A DNA stretch of 64,000 nucleotides from Micromonospora_J zhanjiangensis (GTDB lineage: Bacteria; Actinomycetota; Actinomycetes; Mycobacteriales; Micromonosporaceae): the NCBI RefSeq assembly GCF_042650605.1, contig NZ_JBHSBN010000013.1, positions 1-64,000 on the forward strand. The letters run 5' to 3'. A model generated the notes under the pieces. The model was not told the origin of the DNA, did no database searches, and saw only the letters and a program-made list of their open reading frames with translations. This document shows, piece by piece, positions 26,020 through 34,401 of this stretch; the stretch's first letter is position 1; each line of letters starts with the position of its first letter. Made by a program: the position numbers and the translations under genes.

Positions 26020-26937
26020 GTGGCGCTCGGTCTTCCCTCTGTCCTTCCCAACTCGCAGCCGGCGATCGGGGACCTGATCCGTGGGTCCCGGCCGACCTTC
26101 TCGTTCGAGTTCTTTCCCCCCAAGACCGACAAGGGCGAGCAACTGCTGTGGCAGGCGATCCGGGAGTTGGAGCCGCTGCGGCCGTCCTTCGTCTCGATCA
26201 CCTACGGCGCGGGCGGGTCGACCCGGGACACCACGGTCGCGGTGACCGAGCGGATCGCGACCGAGACGACGCTGCTGCCGATGGCGCACCTGACCGCCGT
26301 CAACCACTCGGTCGCCGAGCTGCGTAACGTGATCGGCCGGCTCGCCGGGGCCGGGGTGCACAACGTGCTCGCCCTGCGCGGTGACCCGCCGGGCGACCCG
26401 ACGGGGGAGTGGGTCGCGCACCCGGAGGGTGTGCGGTACGCGGAGGACCTGGTCCGGCTGGTCCGCGAGGCGGGTGACTTCAACGTCGGGGTGGCGGCGT
26501 TCCCGTTCAAGCACCCGCGCTCGCCCGACATCGACAGCGACACCGCCTACTTCGTCCGCAAGTGCCGGGCCGGGGCGGAGTTCGCCATCACCCAGATGTT
26601 CTTCGAGGCCGACGACTACCTGCGGCTGCGGGACCGGGTGGCGGCCGTCGGCTGCGACACCCCGATCGTGGCCGGTGTCATGCCGGTCACCCAGATCGGC
26701 ACGATCGAGCGCTCCCAGCAGCTCTCCGGCGCACCCTTCCCGCCCCGGTTGGCGGCCCGGTTCGCCGAGGTGGCCGACGACCCGGAGGCGGTCCGCCGGC
26801 TGGGCATCGAGCACGCCGGCGAGCTGTGCCGGCGACTGCTCGACGAGGGGGTGCCCGGCATCCACTTCATCACCCTCAACCGCTCGACCGCGACCCGTGA
26901 GGTGTGGCAGAACCTGCGGGCCGAGGCCCGGGTGTGA
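26020..26937 (+). CDS. metF: Methylenetetrahydrofolate reductase
   Basis: This is a 305-residue MTHFR TIM barrel. It has the N-terminal FSFEFFPPKT with the catalytic Glu, FVSITYGAGGSTRD, NVLALRGDPP, DFNVGVAAFPFKHP, FAITQMFF and the C-terminal HFITLNRS. It reduces 5,10-methylene-THF to 5-methyl-THF with FAD and NAD(P)H, feeding methionine synthesis. The start GTG 26020 has no RBS; TAGGGT at 26008-26013 lies 6 nt upstream, so the mRNA is probably leaderless. It is divergent from idsA2, as in mycobacteria. Confidence 0.95.
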   Translation: MALGLPSVLPNSQPAIGDLIRGSRPTFSFEFFPPKTDKGEQLLWQAIRELEPLRPSFVSITYGAGGSTRDTTVAVTERIATETTLLPMAHLTAVNHSVAELRNVIGRLAGAGVHNVLALRGDPPGDPTGEWVAHPEGVRYAEDLVRLVREAGDFNVGVAAFPFKHPRSPDIDSDTAYFVRKCRAGAEFAITQMFFEADDYLRLRDRVAAVGCDTPIVAGVMPVTQIGTIERSQQLSGAPFPPRLAARFAEVADDPEAVRRLGIEHAGELCRRLLDEGVPGIHFITLNRSTATREVWQNLRAEARV

Positions 26938-26971
26938 ACCGCCCCGCCCGCTGTCGTACGGCCGAGCCGCC

Positions 26972-27649
26972 ATGGGTAACCGGCTGACCTGGGACGAGTA
27001 CGCGACCGCCTGGGCGGGCCTGCACGGCGGGTTCGATCCCCGGACGGCCGCGCCGGTGGTACGGGGTTGGCTGCGGATGGCGTACCTGGTGGGGGCGTTG
27101 CTCGGTCGGCTGCGGGTGTCGCCGGCGGCGGTGACCGTGGTCGGGCTGGTGCTCTGCGCCGTCGTGCCGGTCGTCGCCGGCCGGTCGTCGACCGGCGCGT
27201 TCGTCGGCGCCCTGCTGGTCCTGCTGGCCTCGGTGGCCGACAGCGTGGACGGCGCGGTGGCCGTGGTCACCGGCCGCACCAGCCGGCTCGGCTACGTGTA
27301 CGACTCGACCGCCGACCGGGTCGGCGAGGCGTTCTGGCTGGCCGCGTTCTGGCTGGTGGGCGTCTCCGGTGTGGTGGTGGTGACCGCCGGCGCGCTGTCC
27401 TGGCTGCACGAGTACGTGCGGGCCCGGGCGGTCTCGGCCGGGATGAAGGAGATCGGGGCGGTGACCTTGGGCGAGCGGCCGACCCGGGTGTCGATCACCG
27501 TGGTCGGGCTGGTGGTGGCCGGAGCCGCCGGACTGATCCGGACGGAACTGGCGGCCGGCGCGGCGACCGTGGTGGTCGCGGTCTGGATCCTGCTGGCCCT
27601 GTTCGGGCTCGGCCAACTCCTCTCCGCCGTCCGCCGCACCCTGGCCTGA
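26972..27649 (+). CDS. CDP-alcohol phosphatidyltransferase family protein with altered motif
   Basis: This is a 225-residue protein with about five TM helices. The CDP-alcohol phosphotransferase motif is DSVDGAVAVVTGRTSRLGYVYDSTAD, written D-x2-D-G-x2-A-x-x8-G-x3-D-x3-D. The four Asp that bind metal and CDP-substrate are all present, but the usual Arg after Ala (DGxxAR) is Val. Such enzymes displace CMP from CDP-diacylglycerol to make phosphatidyl-inositol or -glycerol type lipids. Substrate cannot be predicted. It starts 34 bp after metF and may be cotranscribed with it. Confidence 0.8.
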   Translation: MGNRLTWDEYATAWAGLHGGFDPRTAAPVVRGWLRMAYLVGALLGRLRVSPAAVTVVGLVLCAVVPVVAGRSSTGAFVGALLVLLASVADSVDGAVAVVTGRTSRLGYVYDSTADRVGEAFWLAAFWLVGVSGVVVVTAGALSWLHEYVRARAVSAGMKEIGAVTLGERPTRVSITVVGLVVAGAAGLIRTELAAGAATVVVAVWILLALFGLGQLLSAVRRTLA

Positions 27650-27788
27650 CCCGGCCGCCGACCCGTCCGGCCGTCCGCCGCCGGTCAGGGCCGGCGAGGT
27701 TCGGACGGCATCCGGCGGCAAGCCGGCAGTGACCGGGCCGACATTTTTCGGGACAGTGCGGTTTGCGCACCGGCGCTAGGTTTGGCCG

Positions 27789-28667
27789 GTGCGCGGAGAA
27801 AATTTCGCATCCACCGCCGGGTTCGGACTCCGCGGGCGCGTTCCGCGCCGGCGGTCCGCCGCCGTAGCCGTCCTGCTCGCCGTGACCGGGCTGGTCGCCG
27901 GCTGTGCGGGTGCGGGCGGCGGGCACCGCGCCGTGATCAGCCTGCCGAGAGCAGTCCCGTCGGGACCGGCCGCCGAGGGGGACCGGCCGGCCGCCGCGCA
28001 GCCCCTGCCACCCGGCCCGCTCGGTCGGTACGTCGCCAAGCTGCCGGCGTTCCCGCCCGCGCCCGCACCGACGCCGGTGACCGTGCCACCCGGTCCGGCC
28101 GCCGGCTGGTACTCCCGCATCCAGACCACCGACCGGGTGGCGTTCCTGACCATCGACGACGGATGGGTCAAGAAGCCCGAGGCGATCGAGTTGCTGACCC
28201 GGGCCAAGGTGCCGGTGACGCTGTTCCTGACCGTCAACGCGATCAAGGACAACCCGGACTACTTCACGAAGCTGCGGGACGCCGGGGCGACGATCGAGGC
28301 GCACACGGTCAGCCACCCGTCCCTGACCGGCCGGTCGTACGCGTTCCAGCGCAAGGAGATCTGCGGCTCGGCCGACTGGCTCGCCCAGCGGTACGGCCGC
28401 CGGCCGGTGCTGTTCCGCCCGCCGTTCGGCAACAAGGACGCCACCACCCTGCGGGCGGTGCGGGACTGCGGCATGAAGGCCGCGTTCTTCTGGACCGAGA
28501 CGGTGGACAAGGGCAAGGTGCGCTACCAGAAGGGGCACACCGTGCAGCCTGGCGACATCATCCTGATGCACTTCCGGCCGGCGTTCGCCGACGACTTCCT
28601 GGCCGCGCTGACCGCCATCCACAAGGCCGGCCTGACCCCGGCCGTCCTCGGCGACTACGTCAACTGA
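27789..28667 (+). CDS. Lipoprotein polysaccharide deacetylase (NodB/CE4)
   Basis: This is a 292-residue exported protein. The N terminus is basic, followed by a hydrophobic stretch and a lipobox LVAGC (Cys about residue 39), so it should be a lipid-anchored surface protein. The NodB domain follows with TIDDGW (catalytic and metal Asp pair), HTVSHPSL (metal His pair), RPPFGNKD and ILMHFRP near the end. It would remove acetyl groups from peptidoglycan or another N-acetylated glycan. GTG 27789 is preceded by TAGGTT (27777-27782) at 6 nt, a leaderless promoter. It stands alone between metF-linked genes and the convergent carotenoid operon. Confidence 0.88.
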   Translation: MRGENFASTAGFGLRGRVPRRRSAAVAVLLAVTGLVAGCAGAGGGHRAVISLPRAVPSGPAAEGDRPAAAQPLPPGPLGRYVAKLPAFPPAPAPTPVTVPPGPAAGWYSRIQTTDRVAFLTIDDGWVKKPEAIELLTRAKVPVTLFLTVNAIKDNPDYFTKLRDAGATIEAHTVSHPSLTGRSYAFQRKEICGSADWLAQRYGRRPVLFRPPFGNKDATTLRAVRDCGMKAAFFWTETVDKGKVRYQKGHTVQPGDIILMHFRPAFADDFLAALTAIHKAGLTPAVLGDYVN

Positions 28668-28731
28668 CCGGACCCGTCCGGCTGCGCGGCCCACCGGCCG
28701 AGGGCACCGACGGCAACCGGCCGCACCGCCC

Positions 28732-30231
28732 TCAGGCCGTGCCCACCGCGTCGGCGACGATCTGGGCCGACAGGGTGACCATGGGCAGCCCGCCACCGGG
28801 ATGGGTGGAACCGCCGACCAGGAAGACGCCGCGCGCCGGGGTGCGGTTGGCCGGCCGGAGCAGGCCGCCGGCCGTACCGTAGATCGCCCCGCCCGGCGCG
28901 GCGGTGGCGTGGGCCAGGTCGGCCGGGGTGCGGATCTCCCGGAACACCAGCCGGTCCCGGACGTCCACGCCGCGGGCGGCCAGCACGTCCAGGATCCGGT
29001 CGGCGTACGCGGTGGCCAGGCCCGGCCGGCGCCAGTCCACCGCGTCCAGCGCCCGCCCGTGCCGGGCGGCGTTGACCAGCACGAACCACGCCTCGTGCCC
29101 GGCCGGCCGGACGGCCGGGTCGTCGGCCACGGTGACGAACACCGTCGGGTCGGGGGCCGGCCGGGCCGGTACGCCCCGACCCGGGTCGCCGAACACCGCG
29201 TCGAACTCGGCGTCGTAGCTCGCCGGGTATCGGCGGTGGTCGGGGAAGAACACGTTGTGGTGCGCCAGACCGGTCGATCCGCGGACCCCGAGCAGCAGCA
29301 CGAAGCCGGCCAGGCTGCGGTCGGCCAGCCGGGACAGGCGCGCCGGGGTGGGCAGCAGGTCCCGGTAGACGGTGAGCGCGTCCACGTTGGCCACCACCAC
29401 GTCGGCCGGTACGGGGGCGGTCGCGCCGGCCAGACGTACCCCGTGCACCCGGCCGCCGGCGGCCTCGATCCGGGTCACCGTGCTGCCGGTCTGCACCACC
29501 ACGCCGAGGTCGAGGCAGCGGGACAGCAGCGCGTCGGCCAGGGTGCCGAGCCCGCCGTCCAGGTACCAGCCGCCGAAGGCCAGCTCGGCGTACGGGACGG
29601 CGACCAGGGCGGCCGGAGCGCGCCGCGGGTCGGCACCGGTGTACGTGGCGTACCGGTCCAGCAGCATCCGCAGCCGCGGGTCACGCAGCGTACGGCGACC
29701 GAGCCCGCGCAGCGTCTGCCCCGGTCCGATGGCCGCCAGGTCACCCAGTCGCCAGGCCAGCCCGGCCAGCGCCGTCGGCGAGTCGACGGGCCTGCGCAGG
29801 ATGTCCCGCCAGGAGGCGGCCCAGACCCGGCCGGCCCGCCGCCACAGCCGGCGCCAGTCGGCGGCGGCCCGGTCACCGAACGCCGCCCCGATCCGGTCGG
29901 CGAACACGTCCGGGTCGGCGCACGAGTCGAGCCCACCGCCGTCCGGGAACCGGTGCCGGACGATCGGGTCGAGCGGCCGCAGGTCGAGGTACTCGTCGAG
30001 CTTGGCGCCGGTCGCCTCGAACAGGTCGGCGAACACCTGCGGCAGGGTCAGCAGGCTCGGCCCGGTGTCGAACCGGAAGTCGCCCTCGGGGGCCGACCGG
30101 ACGTACCGGCCGAGCTTGCCGCCGACCACGTCGGCGCGCTCGTGCACGGTGACCTCGTGGCCGGCGGCGGCCAACCGCGCCGCGGTGGCGAGCCCGCCCA
30201 CCCCGGCGCCGACAACGACCACCCGGCTCAT
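28732..30231 (-). CDS. CrtI/CrtD-type carotenoid desaturase
   Basis: This is a 499-residue FAD-dependent desaturase of the phytoene desaturase family. It has the dinucleotide-binding GAGVGGLATAARLAAAGHEV at the start and GGSTHPGGGLPMVTLSAQIV at the end, both family signatures. It lies last in the carotenoid-tailoring operon with cruF and a glycosyltransferase. In that context it is more likely a CrtD-type 3',4'-desaturase acting after hydration than the primary phytoene desaturase, but sequence alone does not decide. The start is set at MSRVVVVGAG (30231); the residues upstream are Arg/Pro-rich and not part of the fold. It is separated from the glycosyltransferase gene by 142 bp, the only sizeable gap in this operon. 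Confidence 0.82.
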   Translation of the reverse strand: MSRVVVVGAGVGGLATAARLAAAGHEVTVHERADVVGGKLGRYVRSAPEGDFRFDTGPSLLTLPQVFADLFEATGAKLDEYLDLRPLDPIVRHRFPDGGGLDSCADPDVFADRIGAAFGDRAAADWRRLWRRAGRVWAASWRDILRRPVDSPTALAGLAWRLGDLAAIGPGQTLRGLGRRTLRDPRLRMLLDRYATYTGADPRRAPAALVAVPYAELAFGGWYLDGGLGTLADALLSRCLDLGVVVQTGSTVTRIEAAGGRVHGVRLAGATAPVPADVVVANVDALTVYRDLLPTPARLSRLADRSLAGFVLLLGVRGSTGLAHHNVFFPDHRRYPASYDAEFDAVFGDPGRGVPARPAPDPTVFVTVADDPAVRPAGHEAWFVLVNAARHGRALDAVDWRRPGLATAYADRILDVLAARGVDVRDRLVFREIRTPADLAHATAAPGGAIYGTAGGLLRPANRTPARGVFLVGGSTHPGGGLPMVTLSAQIVADAVGTA

Positions 30232-30373
30232 TGTCGCCTCCACTCCTGTGCCGTCGCTCCTGCCGGCCCCGGCCGCACCGGACGTCCGGCGGCGCGGGAC
30301 GCCACCGGGACCCGGCCGCCGGGCCGCGCCCCCGGCCCCGGGATGCCGCGGCACCGCCGAGCGTCGGGCGACG

Positions 30374-31513
30374 TCAGAGCACCGGCCGGCCGCGCCAGAA
30401 CAGCCGCCGCCGCCTCCGCAGATGGTACGACCGCCAGGTCAGCCAGCCGAGCAGCGCGACCGACAGCGGATGCGCGAATGCGTCCGGCCAGCCCCGCCCG
30501 CCGGTGGCCCGGGCGCTGACCAGCCGGCCGGCCACCCCCAGCAGGTAGGTCGACAGGGCCACCCCGGCCGCCACCGGCTCGCCCGCCACCAGCGCCGCGC
30601 CGGCCAGCACCGGCGGTGCCGTGTACAGCAGCAGGAGCAGCGCCACCACCGCCGTCGCGGCCACCGGCGACCCGAACGTCGCCCACAGCGACTTGCCGTA
30701 CCCGTCGCGCAGGCCGGCCCACGAGTCGTACATCCGGCAGGACGCCAGCCGCGATCCGTCCGCGAGGGCGATCCGGCCGCCGGACCGTTTCACCGCCCGG
30801 GCCAGCTCGATGTCCTCCAGGATCTTGTCGGCCACCGCCGCGTGCCCGCCGGCCCGCGCGTAACCGGCCCGGTCCAGCACCAGGAACTGCCCGCCGGCCG
30901 CGGCCAGCGACGGCCGCGCCGAGCGCTCCATCGCCCGCAGCGGCAGGAAGGTGAGCCACAACCACTGCAGCAACGGCTGGACCAGCCGCTCACCCGCCGA
31001 GCCGGCCACGATCCGCGGGTACGGGGACAGCAGCGTCGCCCCGGCGGCGCGCAACCCGGTCACCGCGGCGGCCACCGCGTCCCGGGCCAGCACCACGTCC
31101 GCGTCCACGAACACCAGCGCCGTGACGTCCGGCCCGACCTGCCCGGCGAGCTGCTGGCAGGCGTACGGCTTGCCGAGCCAGCCGGGCGGCGGCGGTGACC
31201 CGGTGACCAGCCGGACCCGCGGGTCCCCGGCGGCGACCGCGCGCACCACGTCGGCGGTGCCGTCGGTGGACCCGTCGTCCAGCACCACGATCTCCAGCCG
31301 GGGTACCTCCCGCTGGGCCAGCAGCGCCCGCAGGCACGGGGTGACCCGGTCCGCCTCGTCGCGCAGCGGCAGCAGCACCGCCACCGGCTCGTCCACCGGT
31401 CCCGCCGGCCGCCCCGGCCGACGCAGCCACCGCCCGGCGTTGACCACCGTGTGCCCGCTCAACGCGCCCACCGCCCCGGCCACCACCAGCGCCCCGACCA
31501 GCAGCGGACTCAC
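30374..31513 (-). CDS. Family 2 glycosyltransferase, carotenoid (CruG-like)
   Basis: This 379-residue membrane-bound GT2 starts with a helix (VSPLLVGALVVAGAVGALSG). The GT-A domain has EPVAVLLPLRDEADRV, LDDGSTDGTADVV, FVDADVV (DxD) and EDIELARAVKRSGG (catalytic D with downstream basic pair), and three C-terminal TM helices follow. This layout is that of the glycosyltransferases paired with CruF, which sugar-decorate a 2'-hydroxylated carotenoid. GTG 31513 overlaps the cruF stop by 4 nt. The sugar donor is not readable. Confidence 0.82.
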   Translation of the reverse strand: MSPLLVGALVVAGAVGALSGHTVVNAGRWLRRPGRPAGPVDEPVAVLLPLRDEADRVTPCLRALLAQREVPRLEIVVLDDGSTDGTADVVRAVAAGDPRVRLVTGSPPPPGWLGKPYACQQLAGQVGPDVTALVFVDADVVLARDAVAAAVTGLRAAGATLLSPYPRIVAGSAGERLVQPLLQWLWLTFLPLRAMERSARPSLAAAGGQFLVLDRAGYARAGGHAAVADKILEDIELARAVKRSGGRIALADGSRLASCRMYDSWAGLRDGYGKSLWATFGSPVAATAVVALLLLLYTAPPVLAGAALVAGEPVAAGVALSTYLLGVAGRLVSARATGGRGWPDAFAHPLSVALLGWLTWRSYHLRRRRRLFWRGRPVL

Positions 31514-32391
31514 CCGGTGGCTCCGGCGCGGGCGTCGGGCCGGGGGACCGGCCGCCGCCCGGACCGCCCGGACCGGGCGAGCGTCACGGCCAGCGGTACG
31601 GCCACCGTGGCCATCGCCAGCGCTCCCCAGGCCGCCGAGGCGGGCAGCCGCAGGAAGACCGCGTGGGCGAGCACGCTGGAGGCGTAGGTCCACAGGTACA
31701 GCGCGTACATCGGGGCGTCGGCCGGGTCGGACCGGCCCGCCGCCGGCCCGGCCGCCGGGCGCAGCAGGGCCATCAGCGGCACCGCGAACAGCAGCCAGCC
31801 GAGGTAGTTGCCGACCGGGATGCCGGGCACCCCGGGCAGCGCAGGTCCCGGGTCGAGCCAGGTCCAGTAGCCCTCGGACACCATCTGCGGGTCCAGGAAC
31901 ACGTCCCAGGCGGCCAGCCCGAGCCCGGCCAGCCCCACCCGGCCGGCGAGGCGGGCCGGCCCTCCGGCGTCGCCGTCCGCCCTCCCCGCCGCCGGACCGC
32001 GGCTGGGTCGGACGGCGGCCGGACCGCGGGTGAGCCGGACCGCGGCCAGCCAGGCCGGCCAGGCCATCCAGGTCCAGGCCAGCGGGATCACCAGCGGCAC
32101 GCCGAGCAGCTTCGGACCCAGCGCGCCGGAGTAGGCGTACGTGCCGAAGGGGACGCCGGTGGCCACCCCCAGCGCCTCCACGGCGAGGCCACCCCCGGTG
32201 GTGACCAGCACCAGCGCGGTGGCCACCCGCGGCCCGCGGGTGAGCGCGGCGTGGCCCACCGACAGCAGGTAACCCAGGACCACGGTGACCACGGTGAGCC
32301 CGGCCCGGGTGTCACCGCCGGTGAGCGGGTAGCCGATCTGGGCCAGCACCAGCACCGCCAGCAGCGCCCACGGCAGCCGCCCGCGGCTCAC
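31510..32391 (-). CDS. cruF: Carotenoid biosynthesis protein, CruF-like hydratase
   Basis: This is a 293-residue polytopic protein of the DUF422/CruF family: VEALGVATGVPFGTYAYSGALGPKLLGVPL is its signature region (about 72-101), followed by the helix IPLAWTWMAWPAWLA and a later DVFLDPQMVSEGYWTW segment. CruF proteins hydrate the psi end of carotenoids (1',2'-hydratase). It overlaps the GNAT gene upstream and the GT2 gene downstream by GTGA on both sides, placing it in the middle of a tightly coupled operon. With CrtYc/CrtYd cyclising the other end, a monocyclic glycosylated carotenoid is the likely product. Confidence 0.85.
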   Translation of the reverse strand: MSRGRLPWALLAVLVLAQIGYPLTGGDTRAGLTVVTVVLGYLLSVGHAALTRGPRVATALVLVTTGGGLAVEALGVATGVPFGTYAYSGALGPKLLGVPLVIPLAWTWMAWPAWLAAVRLTRGPAAVRPSRGPAAGRADGDAGGPARLAGRVGLAGLGLAAWDVFLDPQMVSEGYWTWLDPGPALPGVPGIPVGNYLGWLLFAVPLMALLRPAAGPAAGRSDPADAPMYALYLWTYASSVLAHAVFLRLPASAAWGALAMATVAVPLAVTLARSGRSGRRPVPRPDARAGATG

Positions 32392-32939
32392 GACTCGGGT
32401 CGGGTCAGCGGCAGTTCGCGGCCGAGTACGGCGAAGTCCCGTTCGTCGCCGGGGAACCGGAAGTCCCGCAGCACGTCGACGAACCCGAACCGCCGGTAGA
32501 GCCGCCAGGCCCGGGAACGCTGCTCGTCGGCCTCCGGGGTGGACAGCAGGGTGGTGCCGGCCTCGGTCATCGACAGCAGCGCGCCGAGTTGCCGGGCGCC
32601 GAGGCCGTGCCCCTGGGCCGGCGGGCGGACGTGCAGCTCGACCACCTCGAAACAGTCGGTCAGCCAGCTCTTGCGGGCCTCGTCACCGAGCGCGCCGTGC
32701 ACCTGGTCGTGCCACCACTGGCCGGGCGCGGAGAGGTAGCCGTACCCGAAGCCGGCCAGCCGACCGTCGGTGGCCAGCGTGGCGACCGCCCGGAAACCGG
32801 GCCGCCGGACGTGGGTGGCGATGTAGCCGCGGCGGGCCTCCAGCAGGTCGGAGCGGTAGCCCATCGCCTGGCCGTAGACGGTGACCACGTCGTCCAGCCG
32901 CCGGGTCAGGTCGTCCGGCGTCCACGGGACCAACCTCAT
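32388..32939 (-). CDS. GNAT-family acetyltransferase in the carotenoid operon
   Basis: This is a 183-residue GNAT-fold protein. ELHVRPPAQGHGLGARQLGAL contains the acetyl-CoA-binding Q/R-x-x-G-x-G pattern (QGHGLG), followed by the RLYRRFGFVDV motif near the end. It is coupled by 4-nt overlaps to the CrtA-like gene upstream and cruF downstream. A role in carotenoid modification (for example sugar acylation) is possible by context only; it may equally be a passenger. Confidence 0.8.
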   Translation of the reverse strand: MRLVPWTPDDLTRRLDDVVTVYGQAMGYRSDLLEARRGYIATHVRRPGFRAVATLATDGRLAGFGYGYLSAPGQWWHDQVHGALGDEARKSWLTDCFEVVELHVRPPAQGHGLGARQLGALLSMTEAGTTLLSTPEADEQRSRAWRLYRRFGFVDVLRDFRFPGDERDFAVLGRELPLTRPES

Positions 32940-33805
32940 CGTCGTCCGCCTCCCGCCGGCGTCGCCGGCCCGTCGTCGTCGGCGGTCGCGGTGACCGGCC
33001 GTTGCCCACGTTCGTCCGCCATCCCGTCCCACCGTCCCGCCTCGTCCGCCGGCCAGCCCAGCACCGTCCGGTCGCCGTGCGCGTCCCGCACCGCGAACCG
33101 GGCGAACAACTCCTCGGCGTACCAGCGTTCGGTGGGCGTCCGGGCGATCGCCGCCCGGTGCTCCGGGTGACGGTACGCGAACTCGACGAGATCCCGCGCG
33201 TCGCGCCAGACGCTGACCGTGCCCTGCCAGCCGAGCGGCGCCTCGCCCACGCCGAACCGGGTGAGCAGGCCGGGGGCGTCGGCCAGCGCGGCGGCGACCG
33301 GCGGGACCGCCCGCCAGAAGGTGACCGCCCGGGCCGGTCGCAACCGGGCCCGGGTCAGCGCCAGCACCGGCCCGTCGGCCCGGCCACCGGCCGGCTCGCC
33401 GAACGGCTCGACCCCGGACCACCGGCCGCGGCTGGTCAGCGGGCGCAGGTCCAGCCGGGCCGCGCCGGCCGAGATCCGGGCCCAGGCCCGGCCGACCGGG
33501 GTGGCGTCGAATCCGGCCGCCCGGTCCGGATCCGACCAGGCCACCAGGGCGGCCCACCGGGTCGGGTCGGCGTCGGTCGGCCCGAAGCCGGTGCCGGTCC
33601 CGGTGCCGAGCAGCTTGCCGAACCGTACGCCCGGGGTGGCCCGCAACCGGCGCGGGTCGCGAGCCATCCGCAGCAGCGCGCGGGGCAGCGCACCGGGGAC
33701 GGTCCGCCAGACGTGCAGGGTGACCAGCTCCGGTACGCCCGACGCGCCGGTCCCGGGCCCGCCGTCGTGGCCGGAGCCGGCTGGCGGGCCGGGCCGCCCG
33801 CTCAC
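32936..33805 (-). CDS. CrtA (spheroidene monooxygenase)-like protein
   Basis: This 289-residue protein resembles spheroidene monooxygenase CrtA: a duplicated ferredoxin-like layout with ALTRARLRPARAVTFWRAVPP, then GVGEAPLGWQGTVSVWRD, FAYRHPEHRAAIARTPTERW and YAEELFARF. CrtA proteins are haem-dependent carotenoid 2-ketolases. About 25 low-complexity residues precede VPELVTLHVWR. Because of these motifs and the operon setting, oxygenation of a carotenoid end group is the likely role. It overlaps both neighbours by 4 nt. Confidence 0.78.
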   Translation of the reverse strand: MSGRPGPPAGSGHDGGPGTGASGVPELVTLHVWRTVPGALPRALLRMARDPRRLRATPGVRFGKLLGTGTGTGFGPTDADPTRWAALVAWSDPDRAAGFDATPVGRAWARISAGAARLDLRPLTSRGRWSGVEPFGEPAGGRADGPVLALTRARLRPARAVTFWRAVPPVAAALADAPGLLTRFGVGEAPLGWQGTVSVWRDARDLVEFAYRHPEHRAAIARTPTERWYAEELFARFAVRDAHGDRTVLGWPADEAGRWDGMADERGQRPVTATADDDGPATPAGGGRR

Positions 33806-34290
33806 GCCACCTCGGCCGGCTCGCCGCCGGTGACCCGGACCAGTTCGTCGTACGTGGTGGGGAAGACGGCCCGGGGTACGCCGCCGGCCGCCCAGATCTC
33901 GTGGTAGCCGGCGAGCGCGGTGTCCACGACCGTGCGGACCGGCGTCGGGTGTCCGAGCGGGGCGACCCCGCCGATCGGCTGCCCGGTGTGTTCCCGGACG
34001 AACTCCGGGGTGGCCCGCTTCAGCGTGCCGACGCCCAGCCGGGCGGCCAACCCGGCGGTGTTTACCCGGTGCGCGCCGGAGGTGAGCACCAGCAGCGGAC
34101 CGCCGTCCGCGTTGAAGATCAGCGAGTTGGCGATCTGACCGACCGCGATGCCGAGCGCGTCGGCCGCGGCCTGGGCGGTGTGCACGGCGTCCGGCAGCAG
34201 GCGGACCTGGCTGGGCGCCCCGGAACCGTCCCGGGCCGCCGTCTTGTCCAGCGCGTCCTGCACCGCCCGCACGTTCGGGTGTGACTGCAT
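33802..34290 (-). CDS. YbaK/ProX-type aminoacyl-tRNA deacylase
   Basis: This is a 162-residue YbaK/EbsC-family protein that would hydrolyse mischarged Cys-tRNA(Pro) or Ala-tRNA(Pro) in trans. Motifs include GIAVGQIANSLIFNADGGPLL and the active-site region APLGHPTPVRTVVDTAL. The start is placed at MQSHPNVRAV (34290). It is the first gene of the leftward operon and its stop overlaps the CrtA-like start by GTGA. It has no evident link to carotenoids. Confidence 0.85.
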   Translation of the reverse strand: MQSHPNVRAVQDALDKTAARDGSGAPSQVRLLPDAVHTAQAAADALGIAVGQIANSLIFNADGGPLLVLTSGAHRVNTAGLAARLGVGTLKRATPEFVREHTGQPIGGVAPLGHPTPVRTVVDTALAGYHEIWAAGGVPRAVFPTTYDELVRVTGGEPAEVA

Positions 34291-34401
34291 GCCACCTATC
34301 TTGGCCGGTCGGACCCGGGCGCGGCGAGCGGGTGCCTCAGTGCGGTCCGGCACCCTGGTGACCGAGTAACCGGGGTGCCGGGTCGGGAGCGGAGGAAACC
34401 C

